From positions 23,126,001 to 23,190,000 of the forward strand of contig NC_046676.1 in assembly GCF_003369915.1 (NCBI RefSeq): a DNA stretch of 64,000 bases. Reading direction: 5' to 3'. Numbering within the stretch: the first letter of the stretch is position 1; each line of letters begins with the position of its first letter. Source of the stretch: Drosophila miranda. Lineage: Eukaryota > Arthropoda > Insecta > Diptera > Drosophilidae. A model generated the notes under the pieces. That model was not told the DNA's origin. It ran no database searches and saw only the letters and a list, made by a program, of their open reading frames with translations. Both the position numbers and the translations under genes were made by a program. Below, one piece after another: positions 10,823 to 23,800 of the stretch.

Positions 10823-13800
10823 ATGGACTTTACCAGATTCATGAATAAATTCAACGAAATCGAACGCCAACTATCCCCCACATCGGCCCTGCGTCTGAGC
10901 TTCGACAACATATCGCCGGAGACGGAGGAGCCGCCCGATGGCAACAAGAGGCTATGGGGCGTCCCCGTGCCACCCTTTGTCTCCGACAAAGTAGTCTCTT
11001 GGATCGAGGAAGAGTTTAATGAGGCGCCCGTCTTCTACAACGGCAACTGTGTGCTCAAGAAGGTAACAGACATTCTCCATCATGGCCTCAGCTCCCTTTC
11101 ATTGCCTTTGCTATGCAAATCTCGCTACAAAGAAAATCAAACAAAAATCAATCTAATTTTCTTTTTTTTACGCATTGCCGCCAGCTCGTGGCCGGAAATT
11201 ATGCAAATACCCATCGAGCTGGAGCAATATGTTCTGGGCCCTCGACTTGACCCTACTTGGCCTCTCTCCAGTAACCATTTCCCTATTTGGGTCACACAGA
11301 CACAGTGATGCTATGCCAAAGTCCACTCCATTCCATTCCGGCTGCCTCCTGGCGCCATTTGCGTAGCTATTTCCTCCCACAAATACGTACAAATTGTTGC
11401 ATTATCACCGCAGTACTCGAGTCGAGGACTCTAGAGGAACTGCTGGCTGTGCGGCCAATTAAATGTGTGGGTTTCCCATCATGTTCACAAATGGGAATGG
11501 CTTCTGGCTAGCTTCGAAAACTGCACTCGTCCGTCAAAGACTTCACCGCATACTGCAACAGGCTGACAAATGAAAAGGTTTCCCATGTCCCCTGACAACT
11601 GTCGTCGTCTGTTTTCCATTCCGTTTTCAATTTCCTAGCTGTGGAAAATTGCTTGGCGGAAGCGATGCTGATTGAATTGGGTTGCAATCAAGGGCACACA
11701 ATCTTTAAGGATCCAAGTAGACTCGTAATGATGTAGGTTCAATTTGCATGCTAAATTGACCGCCTGCTGGGCTCCTGCAACAATGAACAGCCCATCCCGC
11801 TGACAATTAACTGACCTTATCTATCCCAACAATGGCCCCGCCTCGAACAGAAGCCAAAGCTACCGTCGAAATAACATGAAAGGAAATTAGTCGGCTGATG
11901 AGCGGGCCCCAGCGGCTGGGGTCCTGGAGCACAAACGGGAGGCAGGAGATGAATGAGAGTTTGAGGACCATCAAATGCCCGAATGGGATGGCTGCCCAGC
12001 GGTTTTGTTTAATGGATGAATGGCATTCATCTTGTATCCTAAGTGTTCCCTAAATCCCTCGCTTGTAGGTTCTGTTCTGCCTGAAAAGTAAAATAAAAGA
12101 ATCCCTTTATCCTTTGAACTTGCTCTTCTTCCTGGCAATGCAGTGGCTTCTGTAATATGTGTGTGTAGGGGGAGTGGGTTGTGCGGTTGTTTCAGAATGT
12201 GGGCTGCATGGATGTCGACTGACGTCAGCAGGCAGCAGCAACTGAAATGAAGATGGGCTTAAATTCCATGTAAAATATTCGTGCAAATAACATTACATAT
12301 TTCTGCTCTCTCTCTCTCTCTCTCTTTTTCTTTCTGTTGGTTTTCTGTCCACATTTCGGCAGGTGGAGAGTGTGCGGATGATAGATCGCTACAATACCAA
12401 AAATCCCACAGTCGGTACCCTCTATCTGACGGCCACCCATTTGATATTCGTCGAGCCCGAGAGCAACAAGGAGACCTGGGTAAGTAGCCACCGATATGAC
12501 ATCATCAATTGTTTTATGCCCCTCCTCGGGGCAACTTGTTTGTGTGGGAACTTTTGGAATCGAAAAGCCCCGTGGAATGGGTACGTAGCCTGGGCCGCAA
12601 ACAATTTAGTGTCGCGACATCTGAGTCACCTGAGCCGTCGTTCCGTTCTTATGGACATGTGTAAACGTGCTCAAATGTGTGTTTTCCTGATGGGGCTTGG
12701 GCTTGGGCTTGGGCTTGGGCTTGACCTCGCATTTGCAAAAAGTTTGAGGCTTTTCCTGCATCTTACAGGCGGCAAGCCCTGTGTAATAAGAGTGATGTCG
12801 TGGATGACAGTCGTGGATGCGGTGCGGCCCGGCTGTTCGCAGTTCCGTCACTTGGCTCAAGAAGCATGAGTGCAGAAATGTTTCTTCTAAGAAGTTGCCT
12901 CAAGGCTTGCGCGCCACTTTTCGTGTATTTGCGCTTTAGGTTTCCGCTTAAATTTGCAATCAGTGCGCAGAGGAAAAGCATGGCATAAGCACGTAGCGTA
13001 TACGCCCCATTGCAAGCGCACAAATTGAATCCGGCCAGCATTTCTATACCAAATTAATTGCGCAAAAAGCAGCAGCGTACACAGTACACAGTACTGTAGT
13101 ACAGTAGTACATTCTCATCAGGCATAAGCCCCCAGCGGGGGGGCAGAGACGACTCTTTGTATCCAACAAAAGAGGCAAGACGATTGGACCATGGAGTCTA
13201 CGGGTGGTTTCATGGAAGGGGGCAGCTCTTGGTGGTTGCACAAACAGCTTAGTCAAGCTGTTCTGGCTTAGCGCTTTTTGCATTATGCCAGCCAATGCGA
13301 TTTGTATGCCTCAAAGCGGAAACATTTCCTAGAAAGCATGAAGCCGTAATGAATAGAATCCAATAAATTAAAAAGGCTTATCCTTAAATTTGATTTGCTT
13401 TAAACCACGTCCTTGATATACATACGTACATATACATATTATGTATCCCCACTTAATTTCCATTAAATCCTCGTGGTGCAACCTTAAATTGAATTGCGGC
13501 TGCAACAGCTCTTACGGATGCGTAATTCTGTCAGCAGGAAAGCACGCATGCATTGCATTTTAATTGCCTGCCCAAAAATTGCATTAATTATGCTCTCCAC
13601 TCGGCAAGTACCGGTGCAAGTGCGACAAGTGCCCCCCAAGGCAGAGAGAGAGAGAGAGAGAGCGAGAGCGAGACTCTGAACTCACTTGTTGGCCAAGTGA
13701 GAAGAGGTTTAATTAAATGTTGAAGGGCTTCGACTGGTGGGTATTTTACGAAGAGCATATCGATTTTCGGTGGCACTTAACAATTGGTTCCTAAGTCTCT

Positions 13801-16510
13801 CATAATCCTCCGGACAGGGCTCGCAGGCTACTCCGAATTACTGTTTTTAGTGCTGCACTGAGGCGCATCAATAATTGAGTGGGGAACGAACGCAACTCCG
13901 TGCCCAGGCACGTACTTCTGTGGACTCAGGGAAGGGGGGGGATAGAGGGTCGGCGTAAAGTTAGGGGGAGGCGCGCTTGCTTCAGTTTTTCTAGCAGCGA
14001 GGCGACCGTTGCATAATCGCAACCCTGGGCAGTGTCATGGTCAAGTGTTGCAAATGAAATTGTTGGCAATGGTTTTTGCCACTACTTGTAGATTCTGCAC
14101 ATGCACGTGGCCAGCATAGAGAAGCTGCCGCTGAGCACAACCGGATCGCCGCTCCTCATACGCTGCAAGACATTCCTGTCGGTCACATTCGTGATTCCTA
14201 AGGACTCCGAGTGCCACGACGTCTACACATCACTGCTGAAGCTTTTCCAGCCAGGTGAGCAGACTTTTTTTTAGCACATCCACCGCCAACTCTTCATTCT
14301 CCTCCTCCACAGTATCCATCAACAAATTGTATTGCTTCAACTATCAGCCGGCCAAGGATGACTACCCCAAGAGCGCTGGCTGGGACTTCTTCAACCTGGA
14401 GGCCGAGTTCAAGCACCTACTGGTGCCCAACGACAATTGGACCCTGTGCTCGATGAACGAGAAGTACGAGCTCTGCGACACCTATCCGCGTCAGATCTAC
14501 GTGCCCAAGGAGGCCACCACTCTGATGCTCATCAGCAGTTCGCGCTTCCGCTCCAAGGGACGGCTGCCGGCGCTCACCTATCTGCACAACAACAAGGTGG
14601 GGGTCCACTTTGCTATTCAGCATTGTTTGGATAATTAGCTGAAAAATGTCTCCCTCTTTTTAGGCCTCCATTTGCCGCTGCAGCCAGCCGCTGTCTGGCT
14701 TCAGTGCCCGCTGTTTGGAAGATGAACAAATGCTGGAGGCCATACGGAAGACAAACACTAACACTGACTACATGTATGTGGTGGATACGCGGCCGCGTGT
14801 AAGTACCATGTGACATATCCTAGAGATGAGTACCATGCAAATAGTCCCGTCCCCTTTCATATTTGCAGATTAATGCGATGGCGAATCGAGCTGCCGGCAA
14901 GGGATACGAGAACGAGGCCTTCTATGAGAACATTAAGTTCCATTTTCTGGGCATCGAGAACATACACGTACAGCGCGCCAGCTTGCAGAAGGTGCTGGAG
15001 GCCTGCGAACAGAAGTCTCCCACCATGAGCGCGTTCCTGAATGCCCTCGAGTCGTCTGGCTGGCTGAAGCACATTCGCTCCATATTGGACACGTCGAGGT
15101 GTGTAAACATTCAATAAGATGTCAGATGTCTCGTATTTATTTGGTGACAGCTGAACAATCAGAAACTCATTCTTCTCCTCCTCTTACTCTTCCTTTTTGC
15201 AGCTTCATTGCAAATGCCGTGGACAAGGGCGTCTCTGTGGTTGTCCACTGCTCCGATGGCTGGGACCGCACCGCTCAGGTGTGTTCGCTGGCGCAGCTGA
15301 TGCTGAATCCCTACTACCGCACAATCAAGGGCTTCCAGGCGTTGATCGAGAAGGATTGGCTGGCCTTCGGGCACAAGTTCAGCGAGCGTTGTGGCCACAT
15401 TCAGACGGATGCAAAGGAGGTCTCGCCTATTTTTACGCAATTCCTGGACTGCACCTGGCAGCTGATGTCGCAGCGAAGCGAAGCCTTCGAGTTCAACGAG
15501 CGCTTCCTTCTCATCCTGCACGACCATGTGCACTCCTGCCAGTTCGGCACCTTTGTGGGCAACTGCGAGAAGGATCGACTGGACCTGAAGCTCTCCGAGC
15601 GCACATTCTCATTGTGGGGCTTCATGGCCAACCACCTGAACGAGTATATCAATCCGCTATACAGGCCCAATGTGGATGAGGCAATCAAGGCTAATCTGGC
15701 GCCGCAGTGCATCAAGTAAGGAGTCTGCGTCTGCTCAGCGACAGATAAACATTAGCGACTTATCTTTTCTTCTGTTCCTCCCGTAGATTCTGGCGGGGAA
15801 TGTACTGCCGGTTTGAGAGCGGCATTCATCCGCGAGAACCGCTGGGCGATCTGCTGCTCGACAGCAAGGAGCACACCAACTCTCTGGAGGATCATGTGCA
15901 GCATCTTACCAAGCGCATAGCAAGCTTCAAGAGCTACATCTCCAAGTCGGCCAAGAAACTGCAGGATGCCACCAGCACCAACACCAAGGTCACCAAAGAG
16001 GTGGCTGTTTCCAACGAGATCAATGACAACAAGTACAAGCGAATGGCAGCGTTGAATGATCCCCCTCTAAGATCTGATTCCCCATTCCAGATACAACTAC
16101 GACAAGAAGCTGAGCGAACTGTCCGCTGCTGACGACGACCACCCGCTAAAGGCAAACAACATGTCGTTTGCCAATCTCTCGCTGAACGCAGAGCAGACGA
16201 GCCCGCCGCAAGATCTGCCCGACGAGATCAGCTCGGTGGCCATTGATTGGAAGCCCATGCGCAATGTTACCGCCTGTTCCTGCTCCACGCCCTTCGATCA
16301 GTTTAGCAAAAAGGTGAGGCAGAACTCGGCCAGAGCTATTCGAAGCTTATCCCTAATCTATCCCCTCGACAGACACATTGTTGGCGCTGTGGTGACATCT
16401 TCTGCGAGCGCTGCATCGACAAAAATGTGTCCCTGCCAGGACACGACAGCGGCAAGTTGGTTCCCGTGTGCCGAGGCTGCTTCCGGCAAATGCAGAAGAG
16501 CAGCCCGTAG
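10823..16510 (+). CDS. CG3530: Myotubularin-related phosphatidylinositol 3-phosphatase (MTMR6/7/8 group, CG3530-like)
   Basis: Ten coding exons: 10823-11062, 12363-12479, 14092-14254, 14313-14596, 14664-14798, 14869-15098, 15203-15715, 15787-16032, 16091-16313, 16373-16510. They close in frame to 762 aa. Domains: a fly-specific N-terminus (1-80), PH-GRAM (about 81-175, VESVRMIDRYNTKNPTVGTL), and a myotubularin phosphatase core (about 195-550) with the active-site loop HCSDGWDRT. Cys406 and Arg412 of C-x5-R are present, so the enzyme should be active. Then come a helical segment (about 590-660) and a C-terminal zinc-binding FYVE-like domain (THCWRCGDIFCERC..CRGC). This enzyme class removes the 3-phosphate of PI3P and PI(3,5)P2 on endosomes. 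The FYVE-like end lacks the classic RHHCR patch, so PI3P binding by it is doubtful. Introns 1 and 2 are long (1.3 and 1.6 kb). An internal start in exon 2 is possible for a short isoform. Confidence 0.9.
12301..12725 (+). repeat. Simple repeats around exon 2 of the myotubularin gene
   Basis: A (CT)n run at about 12307-12325 forms part of the acceptor tract of exon 2. A (GGGCTT)n hexamer run lies at about 12693-12722 in intron 2. A separate (GA)n run is at about 13644-13672. These are ordinary microsatellites. Confidence 0.7.
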
Positions 16511-17263
16511 AGGGTGCCAGAACATATAGCCTAATCCGTAGTCATAGTACATTGTTGAGCATGATAGCGGTTGAGTCGTCGACCGTGCAGACTGTGTGTT
16601 GGGGGAGGAGGAATGAATGGATGAAAATGCAATTATAAACACCATGAATTCTATTATTTATATTATATTTATTGTTGCATTTGTAGTGGTAGCTGCTTAG
16701 AAGCTCCTTCGAGTTGTTGCAAATTTAAAACAAAACAAAAAAAAGTAGAGCGAAACCAATAACATCTAAACCGCGAGGGATGGTCTTCCAGGCATCGACC
16801 AATTCCATAAGTCGGGCACAAATCTGTATATTTTGTTTTTAAACTTAGATCGGCACCCAGAAACAAACACACACAAGCAAGAGTACAAGTGAAAGCATAT
16901 TAAAACTATAAAATATGTGTCTATAAAATATGTGTTAAATATACACAAACAGAAACAGCGGGGACCGCTGCAAAAATACTGTTTAATCAATTTAATTTTA
17001 AAAACCACACTATTTATTCAATGATTTCATTCACAACTGACTCGATTATAGAAACTCTTTCAGCTGTAACCCACATACAGAATGCGCCGCCCCCTCCTAA
17101 GCTGCGGTCCCTCGCATTAACCATATTCCACTAGGATTAACCTGCCTGGCAAAAAAACAAGGAAGAACATAAAATACTATTCAAAATTGTTTATCGATTT
17201 GATCAAAATGTAATAAAAAAAGTAATATTTATTCAACAGCAGCGGGATTTATCTGAGCGACGA
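16511..17263. other. Convergent 3' intergenic region
   Basis: AT-rich DNA between the 3' ends of the myotubularin (plus) and eIF2B-delta (minus). ATTTATT at about 17227-17233 can serve as the minus-strand AATAAAT polyadenylation signal for eIF2B-delta. No further gene is supported. Confidence 0.5.
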
Positions 17264-19425
17264 TTAGTAGCCAATTTCTGGCTTGATACGCAGAATGACG
17301 GGAACACTGGTGCAGGGCAGGATGGCCACCTCGGTGACCACGGCGCTGACCAGCTCTGGTGGCGTTATGTCATAGTTCAGGTTGAGGGGCGTGAGATGGG
17401 CCTTGGCTGTCCAGTTCTTGAGGCAGCACTTGTCGTCGCGCACCAGATCGTTGGGATCGCTCAGCTCGTTGTAGACAATGGCGTCAGTCTGGAATCGTTC
17501 GCTGAACTTGTGCGTCTCACAGCAGACCAGAACCGGGACATTGTGGGCGTTAGCCACGAGGGCCACCTGAGCAGTGCCTGTTCGCGCCATCACATAGCCG
17601 TTGGCGAGCAGAGCATGGGCACCCAGTAGCACCTTGGTAGCTTCGGCCATCACATAGCCCACGGCATTGATCAGCACATAGGTGCAGGGTATTCCGTGGG
17701 CGTGTAGGCGCCGCAGCATCTCCTGGCCCTCGCAGGTGGGACGCGAATCGACCACAATGACACGGAAAGCGACCTGTCGCCGCTTAGCCTCCTCGCAGAT
17801 GAACTGTATTAGTGAGGAGCAGCCAAAGGTGAGCAGTACATCACCATCGGTGATTTTCTCCTGCAGAGAACTGCTTATGGCTTGAGCAGCCTTGCCAATC
17901 TGGTTCTCCATGTAGGTGTCGATGAAGTGGACGAGCAGTTCCTTCAGCTGCAATAACGATTTGGATCAACATTACTGAAGGAGTGAGTCTGACGAGAAGA
18001 GACTTACCTCCGCCTCTGGCACATCTGCCGGCAGTTGCGTGACCTGATTCCTAAACTGTTTGTAGGCATTGGACACGGAGACGGCCAGCGGACGACACTT
18101 GTGCAGATGATCCACGTGATGCTTCACTGCAGCATCCAAGCTGCGCCCAAACTCCTTCTTGGCAGGCGTCTCAAAGTCCTGCACCACCTGCCGCAGAGCA
18201 TGCAGGAAGGCAATGCACCGCGCATTGGAGCCGACCACTGTGCGCTGAGCATATTGCACTCCAAGGCGAGCCATGCTGGGATGCACCAGCGGATCGTTGA
18301 TGAACAGGCTGGCGCCCTTCTCTGCACAAACCAAATGATTGAACAGCTTTACTTTGCACTCTGATTTGGCGGTGATTAATGAGTTTTTGCTGGGTGAAGA
18401 ACTCGTTGCTGATTTTACAGGCGAGACGCTTTCCCGTTTTAGTTCCTTGAGTACCGTGGCCGTGACTTTCGCCGTAGCTGCACCCGGAGCCTTGACCGCT
18501 GGCTGGGCTTTCTTTACTTGTCCTTGTCCTTGGGCCTTGGCTGCCCTCTGAGCTTCCTGTAGGGCCCGCCGCTCGGCTTTGCTGAGAGCGGGTTTCTTCT
18601 GTGAATGACAGAGAATGAGGGGTTTTTAAGTTTTATTTGTACCTTACCTTTTCGTCATTCGCTGCAGAGGATGGAGCTGCGGTTGGTGTTGGAGTCTTAT
18701 CCGTCACTTTTAAGTTGGCCAGCTTCTGCACTGGGGGCTCAACCTTGGCTCCACTGGATTTGGCTGCCTTCGCAGCCTGTTTGGCCGCCTTCTTAGCCTC
18801 TCGCTCAGCCTTAATCTGGTCGCGTGTCTTGTCCACAGTTTCCATGTCTGTCGACGCAGTGCAAGTGACTGCGGCAATAGGAGCTGCTGGCCCTGCAGTT
18901 TCTGCGGGTGGTTCTGGCTTGTCCCTGGCAGTGGTTGTGGTCGTGGTTGTCAGCTTTGTAGTTATGGTCGTCTGCTCTACTTCGGTGATGATTTTTGTGG
19001 CTGGTGTTGTAGCCTTTTGCTTCTTGGCCTGCTTGGCTTGCTTCTTGGCCTCGCGCTCTGCCATGACCTGCTCACGCGTTGCATCCTGCTGGCTGTTGTC
19101 CCCTGGCATTGCACTCTCAGTGGGCGCGGAGTCAGTAGTCGACGATTCTGTAGTAGTATTAGCAGTAGTAGTGCTATCTTCAACGCGATTTCGTTTGTTT
19201 CGGGGTCGATTTCGTTGCCTCTGTTTCTTTTGCTTGGCCCTGGTCGTCTGACTCTCGGTCTGTGGGAGTGGGTTGTTTAGTTAAGATAACTACCAAGCTA
19301 GGATACAATTTTAAATCAAATCATTAGGCATGCAAAACCAAAGACTACAAGTGCACTACGGTGCTAATAAGGTTTAAGTGAGTAAGGCCTGATACCTGTG
19401 ACACCTGATCGCTCGTTTTAATCAT
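17264..19425 (-). CDS. eIF2Bdelta: Translation initiation factor eIF2B subunit delta
   Basis: Four exons on the minus strand: 19396-19425 (ATG), 18648-19259, 18008-18598, 17264-17947. They sum to 638 aa with all junctions in phase 0. Residues 1-about 300 are a low-complexity Lys/Ala/Thr-rich region with two REAKK(A/Q)AKQA repeats, typical of eIF2B-delta N-termini. The C-terminal half is the IF-2B alpha/beta/delta Rossmann-like domain (GSNARCIAFLHAL, VIVVDSRPTCEGQEML, GAHALLANGYVMARTGTAQVAL, VLVCCETHKF). It is a regulatory subunit of the eIF2B decamer, which recycles eIF2-GDP and is the target of the integrated stress response. The promoter is shared head-to-head with ND-B12. The first exon codes only ten residues, and an in-frame Met at MPGDNSQQ in exon 2 is an alternative start. 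Confidence 0.92.
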
Positions 19426-20047
19426 TTTGATAGCTTGCAAGGAGACAGACATGGACATTTAAATAGCAAAGGAAGTGGAAAGCCTGGAGATGAAGCCCTT
19501 AGTAGCAGCACTATTAGGACACACAAAGATGTTAGCAAATGGTACAATTCCTCATTAACCGGCTTCGTAACTAACTATAAAGAGGGTTTTATGGCCCGGG
19601 CTCTGTTTACCTTACGATTTGTGGAATTGTTCAATTTATTTGCTCACGATGGCAAAAACTCCAGCTGATTTGATATTATCGATAGTGCCATCGATGGTTT
19701 CGCAGCCCTAATTTCAATCCTACATTTTACTACAAATAAAGTCGGCTTAGATTCTAAGACACTGTATTTAGAATTAAGATAAACTAAGCAAGCCATATAT
19801 TTGTGTTACATTCTGCCAGTATAGTACAAATTATTTACACAGCAACAGTATATTTTCGATCATCTCCACGCACGATAGCATAAGTTTGCAGCCCCGATAG
19901 CAATTTACTCCAGAGTTGCACCTGACGATTTTATTGTGTTCTTTCAGCGAGGTACGTACGTTCGACAATCGGGAAAATTACATAATTTTTGCATAAATCA
20001 AAAGTTGATATTTCCTCGCCACATCAGTATCCCAATCAACAACTACC
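19426..20047. promoter_or_regulatory. Divergent promoter eIF2B-delta / ND-B12 with DREF box
   Basis: A 622-bp head-to-head interval. TATCGATA at 19677-19684 followed by CATCGATGG at 19689-19697 is a DREF-type cluster, common in housekeeping promoters. It sits about 250 bp from the eIF2B-delta start and 365 bp from the ND-B12 start. A plus-strand open frame at 19435-19668 lacks an ATG start and is not called. Confidence 0.55.
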
Positions 20048-20365
20048 ATGGCCGACAAAGCTGCTCCTGAAAAGCCCGCGGGCCGCCCCATGAGATACCC
20101 ATACACTTTCTCGGCAAAGATTGCCCAATTCCCCATCAAGCACTACATCAAGAATCAGTGGATCTGGCGCTACTACTTCATTGCGGCTGTTGCCTGCGTG
20201 CCCGTCTTCTACAAGATCAGCCGATTGGGTATGTTATCCTGCTCCTGCCGAAATTGCATAAACAAATGCACTTGCTAATCAATATTTCTTCCAACAGCCA
20301 ACTCGCCCGGAAACAAGAAGGCATGGGCCGAGTCCCAGGCTAAGGAGGCTGCCGAGCACCATTAA
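20048..20365 (+). CDS. ND-B12: NADH dehydrogenase (ubiquinone) B12 subunit, NDUFB3 ortholog
   Basis: Two exons: 20048-20228 and 20298-20365, giving 82 aa. The start sits in an ACCATGG context. The N-terminal stretch is Pro-rich (EKPAGRPMRYPYTF), followed by a single transmembrane helix (about 40-56, WRYYFIAAVACVPVFYKI) and a polar C-terminus ending EAAEHH. This is the layout of the accessory NDUFB3/B12 subunit of respiratory complex I, in the distal membrane arm of the inner mitochondrial membrane. It lies divergent from eIF2B-delta over a DREF-box promoter and 480 bp upstream of the next gene. Confidence 0.9.
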
Positions 20366-20580
20366 ATGGCCCACAAGAGCGATGCTGCCATTAATTTAGT
20401 TTTAATATATGCATCTACATTTCAGAGCTGTTTTTGTTGGCTTTAAACCTGATCGGCGAATAAATGAGTTGAAAACGGATACTTTTTCTGTCCATAATAA
20501 AATTGTAAAAAATGTGGTATTTAAAAGTGCATTAAAATACCAGACTTACATATCTGTATTTTCCAGGGATGGAAAAAAAG

Positions 20581-20588
20581 TATCGATA
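20581..20588 (+). promoter_or_regulatory. DREF box (TATCGATA) upstream of the coiled-coil gene
   Basis: A perfect TATCGATA at 20581-20588 followed by CTTATCGAC, 255 bp upstream of the ATG at 20844. Flanking GGTATTT and ATACC blocks at 20516-20612 resemble faded motif-6 sequence. It fits a housekeeping promoter for the downstream gene. Confidence 0.55.
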
Positions 20589-20843
20589 GTCTTATCGACA
20601 ATATACCATCCCTACTGTTGTGACGACCGGTTGTAAAAAAAACGCGGAATATTTTTTATTTTTGTTTATCTCCGTTTTTTCAATTTAACTAGTCGTGTAG
20701 TGTGCGCCCATGCCACATTGATAGTTGACTTTCATGGTTTGAATAGATATGCAGTTTCTCGCGCAGGTCCAGTCAAACTAAGGGTTTATCCAGCGGCCCA
20801 ACGTAAACACGTGAAGTGGTACAAAAAAGGAGGAGGAGGCGCT

Positions 20844-23800
20844 ATGGCCATGCCGGAGAACCCTCAGTTTCCCGAGGTCAACTTAGATCAACTACTGGGT
20901 CCGTCCGCTAACGAGGGCACGTTCCTGGCCCCGTATCGGCATGCTTTGATATCCAAAATCAACACAAACACCCAGTCTAAGCGTCGCCGGTTGTCCGAGC
21001 GGATTTGCGACAGCGATGAGTTGATACGGAAAGTGAAACAGCTGCAGTGCCAAAACCAACAACTGACCGGCACGCAGCGGACAGCCAAGGAGGTGACCGA
21101 TCTGTACACGACAGAAAAGCAGCAAAGGATAGAGCTGGAGAAGCATTGTCAAGAGCTCGAAGGGCGCTGCAGCCAGCTGGAAATAAAATTGGACGCTCAA
21201 GTCACCAACTGTGAGAATCTGGAGGAGGATCTGAAGGTCAGGGCCCTGCCGATGGCTGCCAAAGACCTGGTCGAGGCCTACATGCAACTCGCACACAGAG
21301 TGGGCGACGATGCCGGGCTGTCACGACGTGAGCAAAATATAATGAAAAAAGTCAGAGACTACTGCAAGTCTGCAAAGATTGTTGTCGCAGAACTAAAAAG
21401 TCCTAACCCGAAAGCAAAGCGAAAAGGCATCACCCAAACAATGAAAACTCAATCCACACAAACTTCGACAACGCCGAAGACCAGTATGTGTTCCTTTGGT
21501 GTGCAAGTCACGAATCTGGTGGAGACACGCAATCAGGGGACGCAGCATAAGAAATCCACGACCACACGAGGAACCACTACGGCCGCCTTCATCAAGTACC
21601 GCGATGTGGGTACATGCTTTCCAGAACCGAAGCCCGCGCCGAATGTGCGCCAAATCCTAGATGAGATGTTATCCTGGCACAGCCCCGCTGTAGCCATGCC
21701 CCTAAGCCCCATAATGGAACCTCCGTTTGTGGTGGAGGACATCATCCCCAAGAAATCCACCGTAAATATTGGCACCTGCACCATGCTTTGCAATGTGCAC
21801 CGAGAGATCGACTTCATGCCTGTGGTGCCGTCACAGATGAAGGTCTCCATATCTCGGCCACCCTCGCGCACCATGTTCGAAAGTGTGAAGGATGAGGCAT
21901 TGGCGGGGGGCACCGTGCCGGCTGGCAACGCCAAGGAGTTTAGGGAGATTCTTAACTTTCTACCTCAAAACCAAAGCTGCCTCGCCAACCTGCCGCCCCA
22001 GGCCTTCGATGAGCTGTGGCATGTTATTGGCCAAATGGTTCTGTGTCTGCTCCACAGGGGATCAAACCCTCCGCTGTCACCGCCGCCCAGCATTAAGCAA
22101 ATGGACTTTACAAGTTGGCTCTACGCGCTCTATGAGGGCACACTGACTCATCCGGTGATTGAAAAGCAGCGTGAACCGGATCATGCCTCCAGCACAAGCA
22201 GCAAAAAAGGTCTCCGTGCGATATTCTTTCGATTAAATGATTTAACTCAACGCGCTTTCTTTACAGATAACTACGAGTCGGGCACAGATTGCATGGGAAT
22301 GGATGTTGGCACTCATCCTATGGACATGATCGCAGAACCGTCCAACATCAGCATCGGAGGAGAGCTCACGCCGATACATCTGCCACCGAAGCCACCGCAA
22401 GAACGAAAGAAAAAGTCAAGAAAACGCAAAATGTCTTCGATTCTGAAGCCAATCCCCAAGCGAAAGCTTGTGCATGATCATGCAGCAGTGGAGCAAGCAC
22501 TACCCCAAATGGCCAATGAACCAATGGAAGTGCACCAGAAAGTGGAGTCCCCAGCACCAGAGACGGCGATTCAATTTATAACCAATCTGAACACCTTCAG
22601 AATGCCCTACTGTGATAATTTAGACTTTGATTTGGACTTGGAAGAGCGGTATTTGCTTCGTTTATTGTCCACCAATGGCCATGGCATGCGAAGGACAGTG
22701 GAAAGTGACAAGAATATGGAACATTCAGAAAGAAATCCGCAGCCGCCACCTCAATACGAACTCAATGATAATGAGGATCGTACGACGAACACAGATTCCG
22801 TCCCAGCGAAATTCAATCCGAAAGTCTCCAGTGATGAAGAAAATTCTCTGGAAGAGCTAAAGTCAAAGCAAGAAGAACTCGATGGCAATGTGGAGGATGC
22901 TACGAGCGACACAGATTTTTTGCCAGGTGAATGCAATCTTCAAGTCTTCAGTGATGAAGAAACTTCTGTGGAACAGCTGTCGCCACCTCAAAAAGAACTC
23001 AATGAGACTGACGACATCCTCATGAGTAACTCAGATTTATTGCTGGGGGAATGCGTCAAGGATAAGGATATGCCATCTTTCGAAAATGACAGAGAGGAAT
23101 GGGAAGAAGCAAAAACAGCAGCAGATCCACCAAAACCAGCAACGCCAGTGGACACAAATTTACATTTGGAGCTATTCGGCAGCGAGTCAGAATCGGAGGC
23201 GGAGACGGAGGCGGATGCGAGCGATGCGCAGCTGCCTTGGGATTCGTTGAATTTCGGTTGTAGCAACAGCGAGGGATCGGAAATTCTAGTTATAGATGAA
23301 GGAAGTTCCCCGATATCAGAATCCCCGATATCACAATCTCCGATATCACAATCCCCTATATCACAATCCCCAATATCACAGTCCCCGATATCAGAATCCC
23401 CGATGGCACAGTCGCCACTGCGACCGGCCTTTAGTCAGCTCAAAAGGAAGGAAAGAGCAAGCGAGTCGCCGCAAAAGGAAGTTCGTTTGACTCGTTTAAG
23501 AGCCAAGCAGATCCAAATGGAACAAAATAGCCTAAAAGAAGAACAGGCGAAAGATATAGATAAACAATTAGAGCAGACGCCGACACAGCAAGATGAAACG
23601 AAAGCGAAGAGAAATCAGACGAAGGATTTGGAGCACGAGAAGACTATTTTCTATGACTTGCAGTCTCCAGCCTCACCCACTTCGACGTGGACGGACCAGA
23701 GCGACAGTCCACCCATCGAAATCCCATTGGAGCTGTCAGGGTGCCGCAAGGGTGACGTCGAACCCAAGGCTATGCTTCTGCATGTGATGGATGCACCCAA

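Noticed and set aside
12363-12869. Read-through of myotubularin exon 2 as a 168-codon gene
   Set aside because: The frame runs past a strong GTAAGT donor at 12480 into an intron with a GGGCTT hexamer repeat.
12301-13680. CRISPR-like or array structure from CT, GGGCTT and GA runs
   Set aside because: Plain eukaryotic microsatellites without unique spacers.
18637-19251. 204-codon plus-strand frame opposite eIF2B-delta
   Set aside because: Low-complexity Val/Ser/Ala composition produced by the Lys/Ala/Thr-rich minus-strand N-terminus; no start or splice support.
19435-19668. 77-codon plus-strand frame in the eIF2B-delta/ND-B12 promoter
   Set aside because: No ATG start, no recognisable domain, and it overlaps the expected 5' UTR or promoter of eIF2B-delta.
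20700-20843. Upstream in-frame extension of the coiled-coil gene
   Set aside because: It contains no ATG; the first ATG is at 20844 and the region near 20581 is the promoter.
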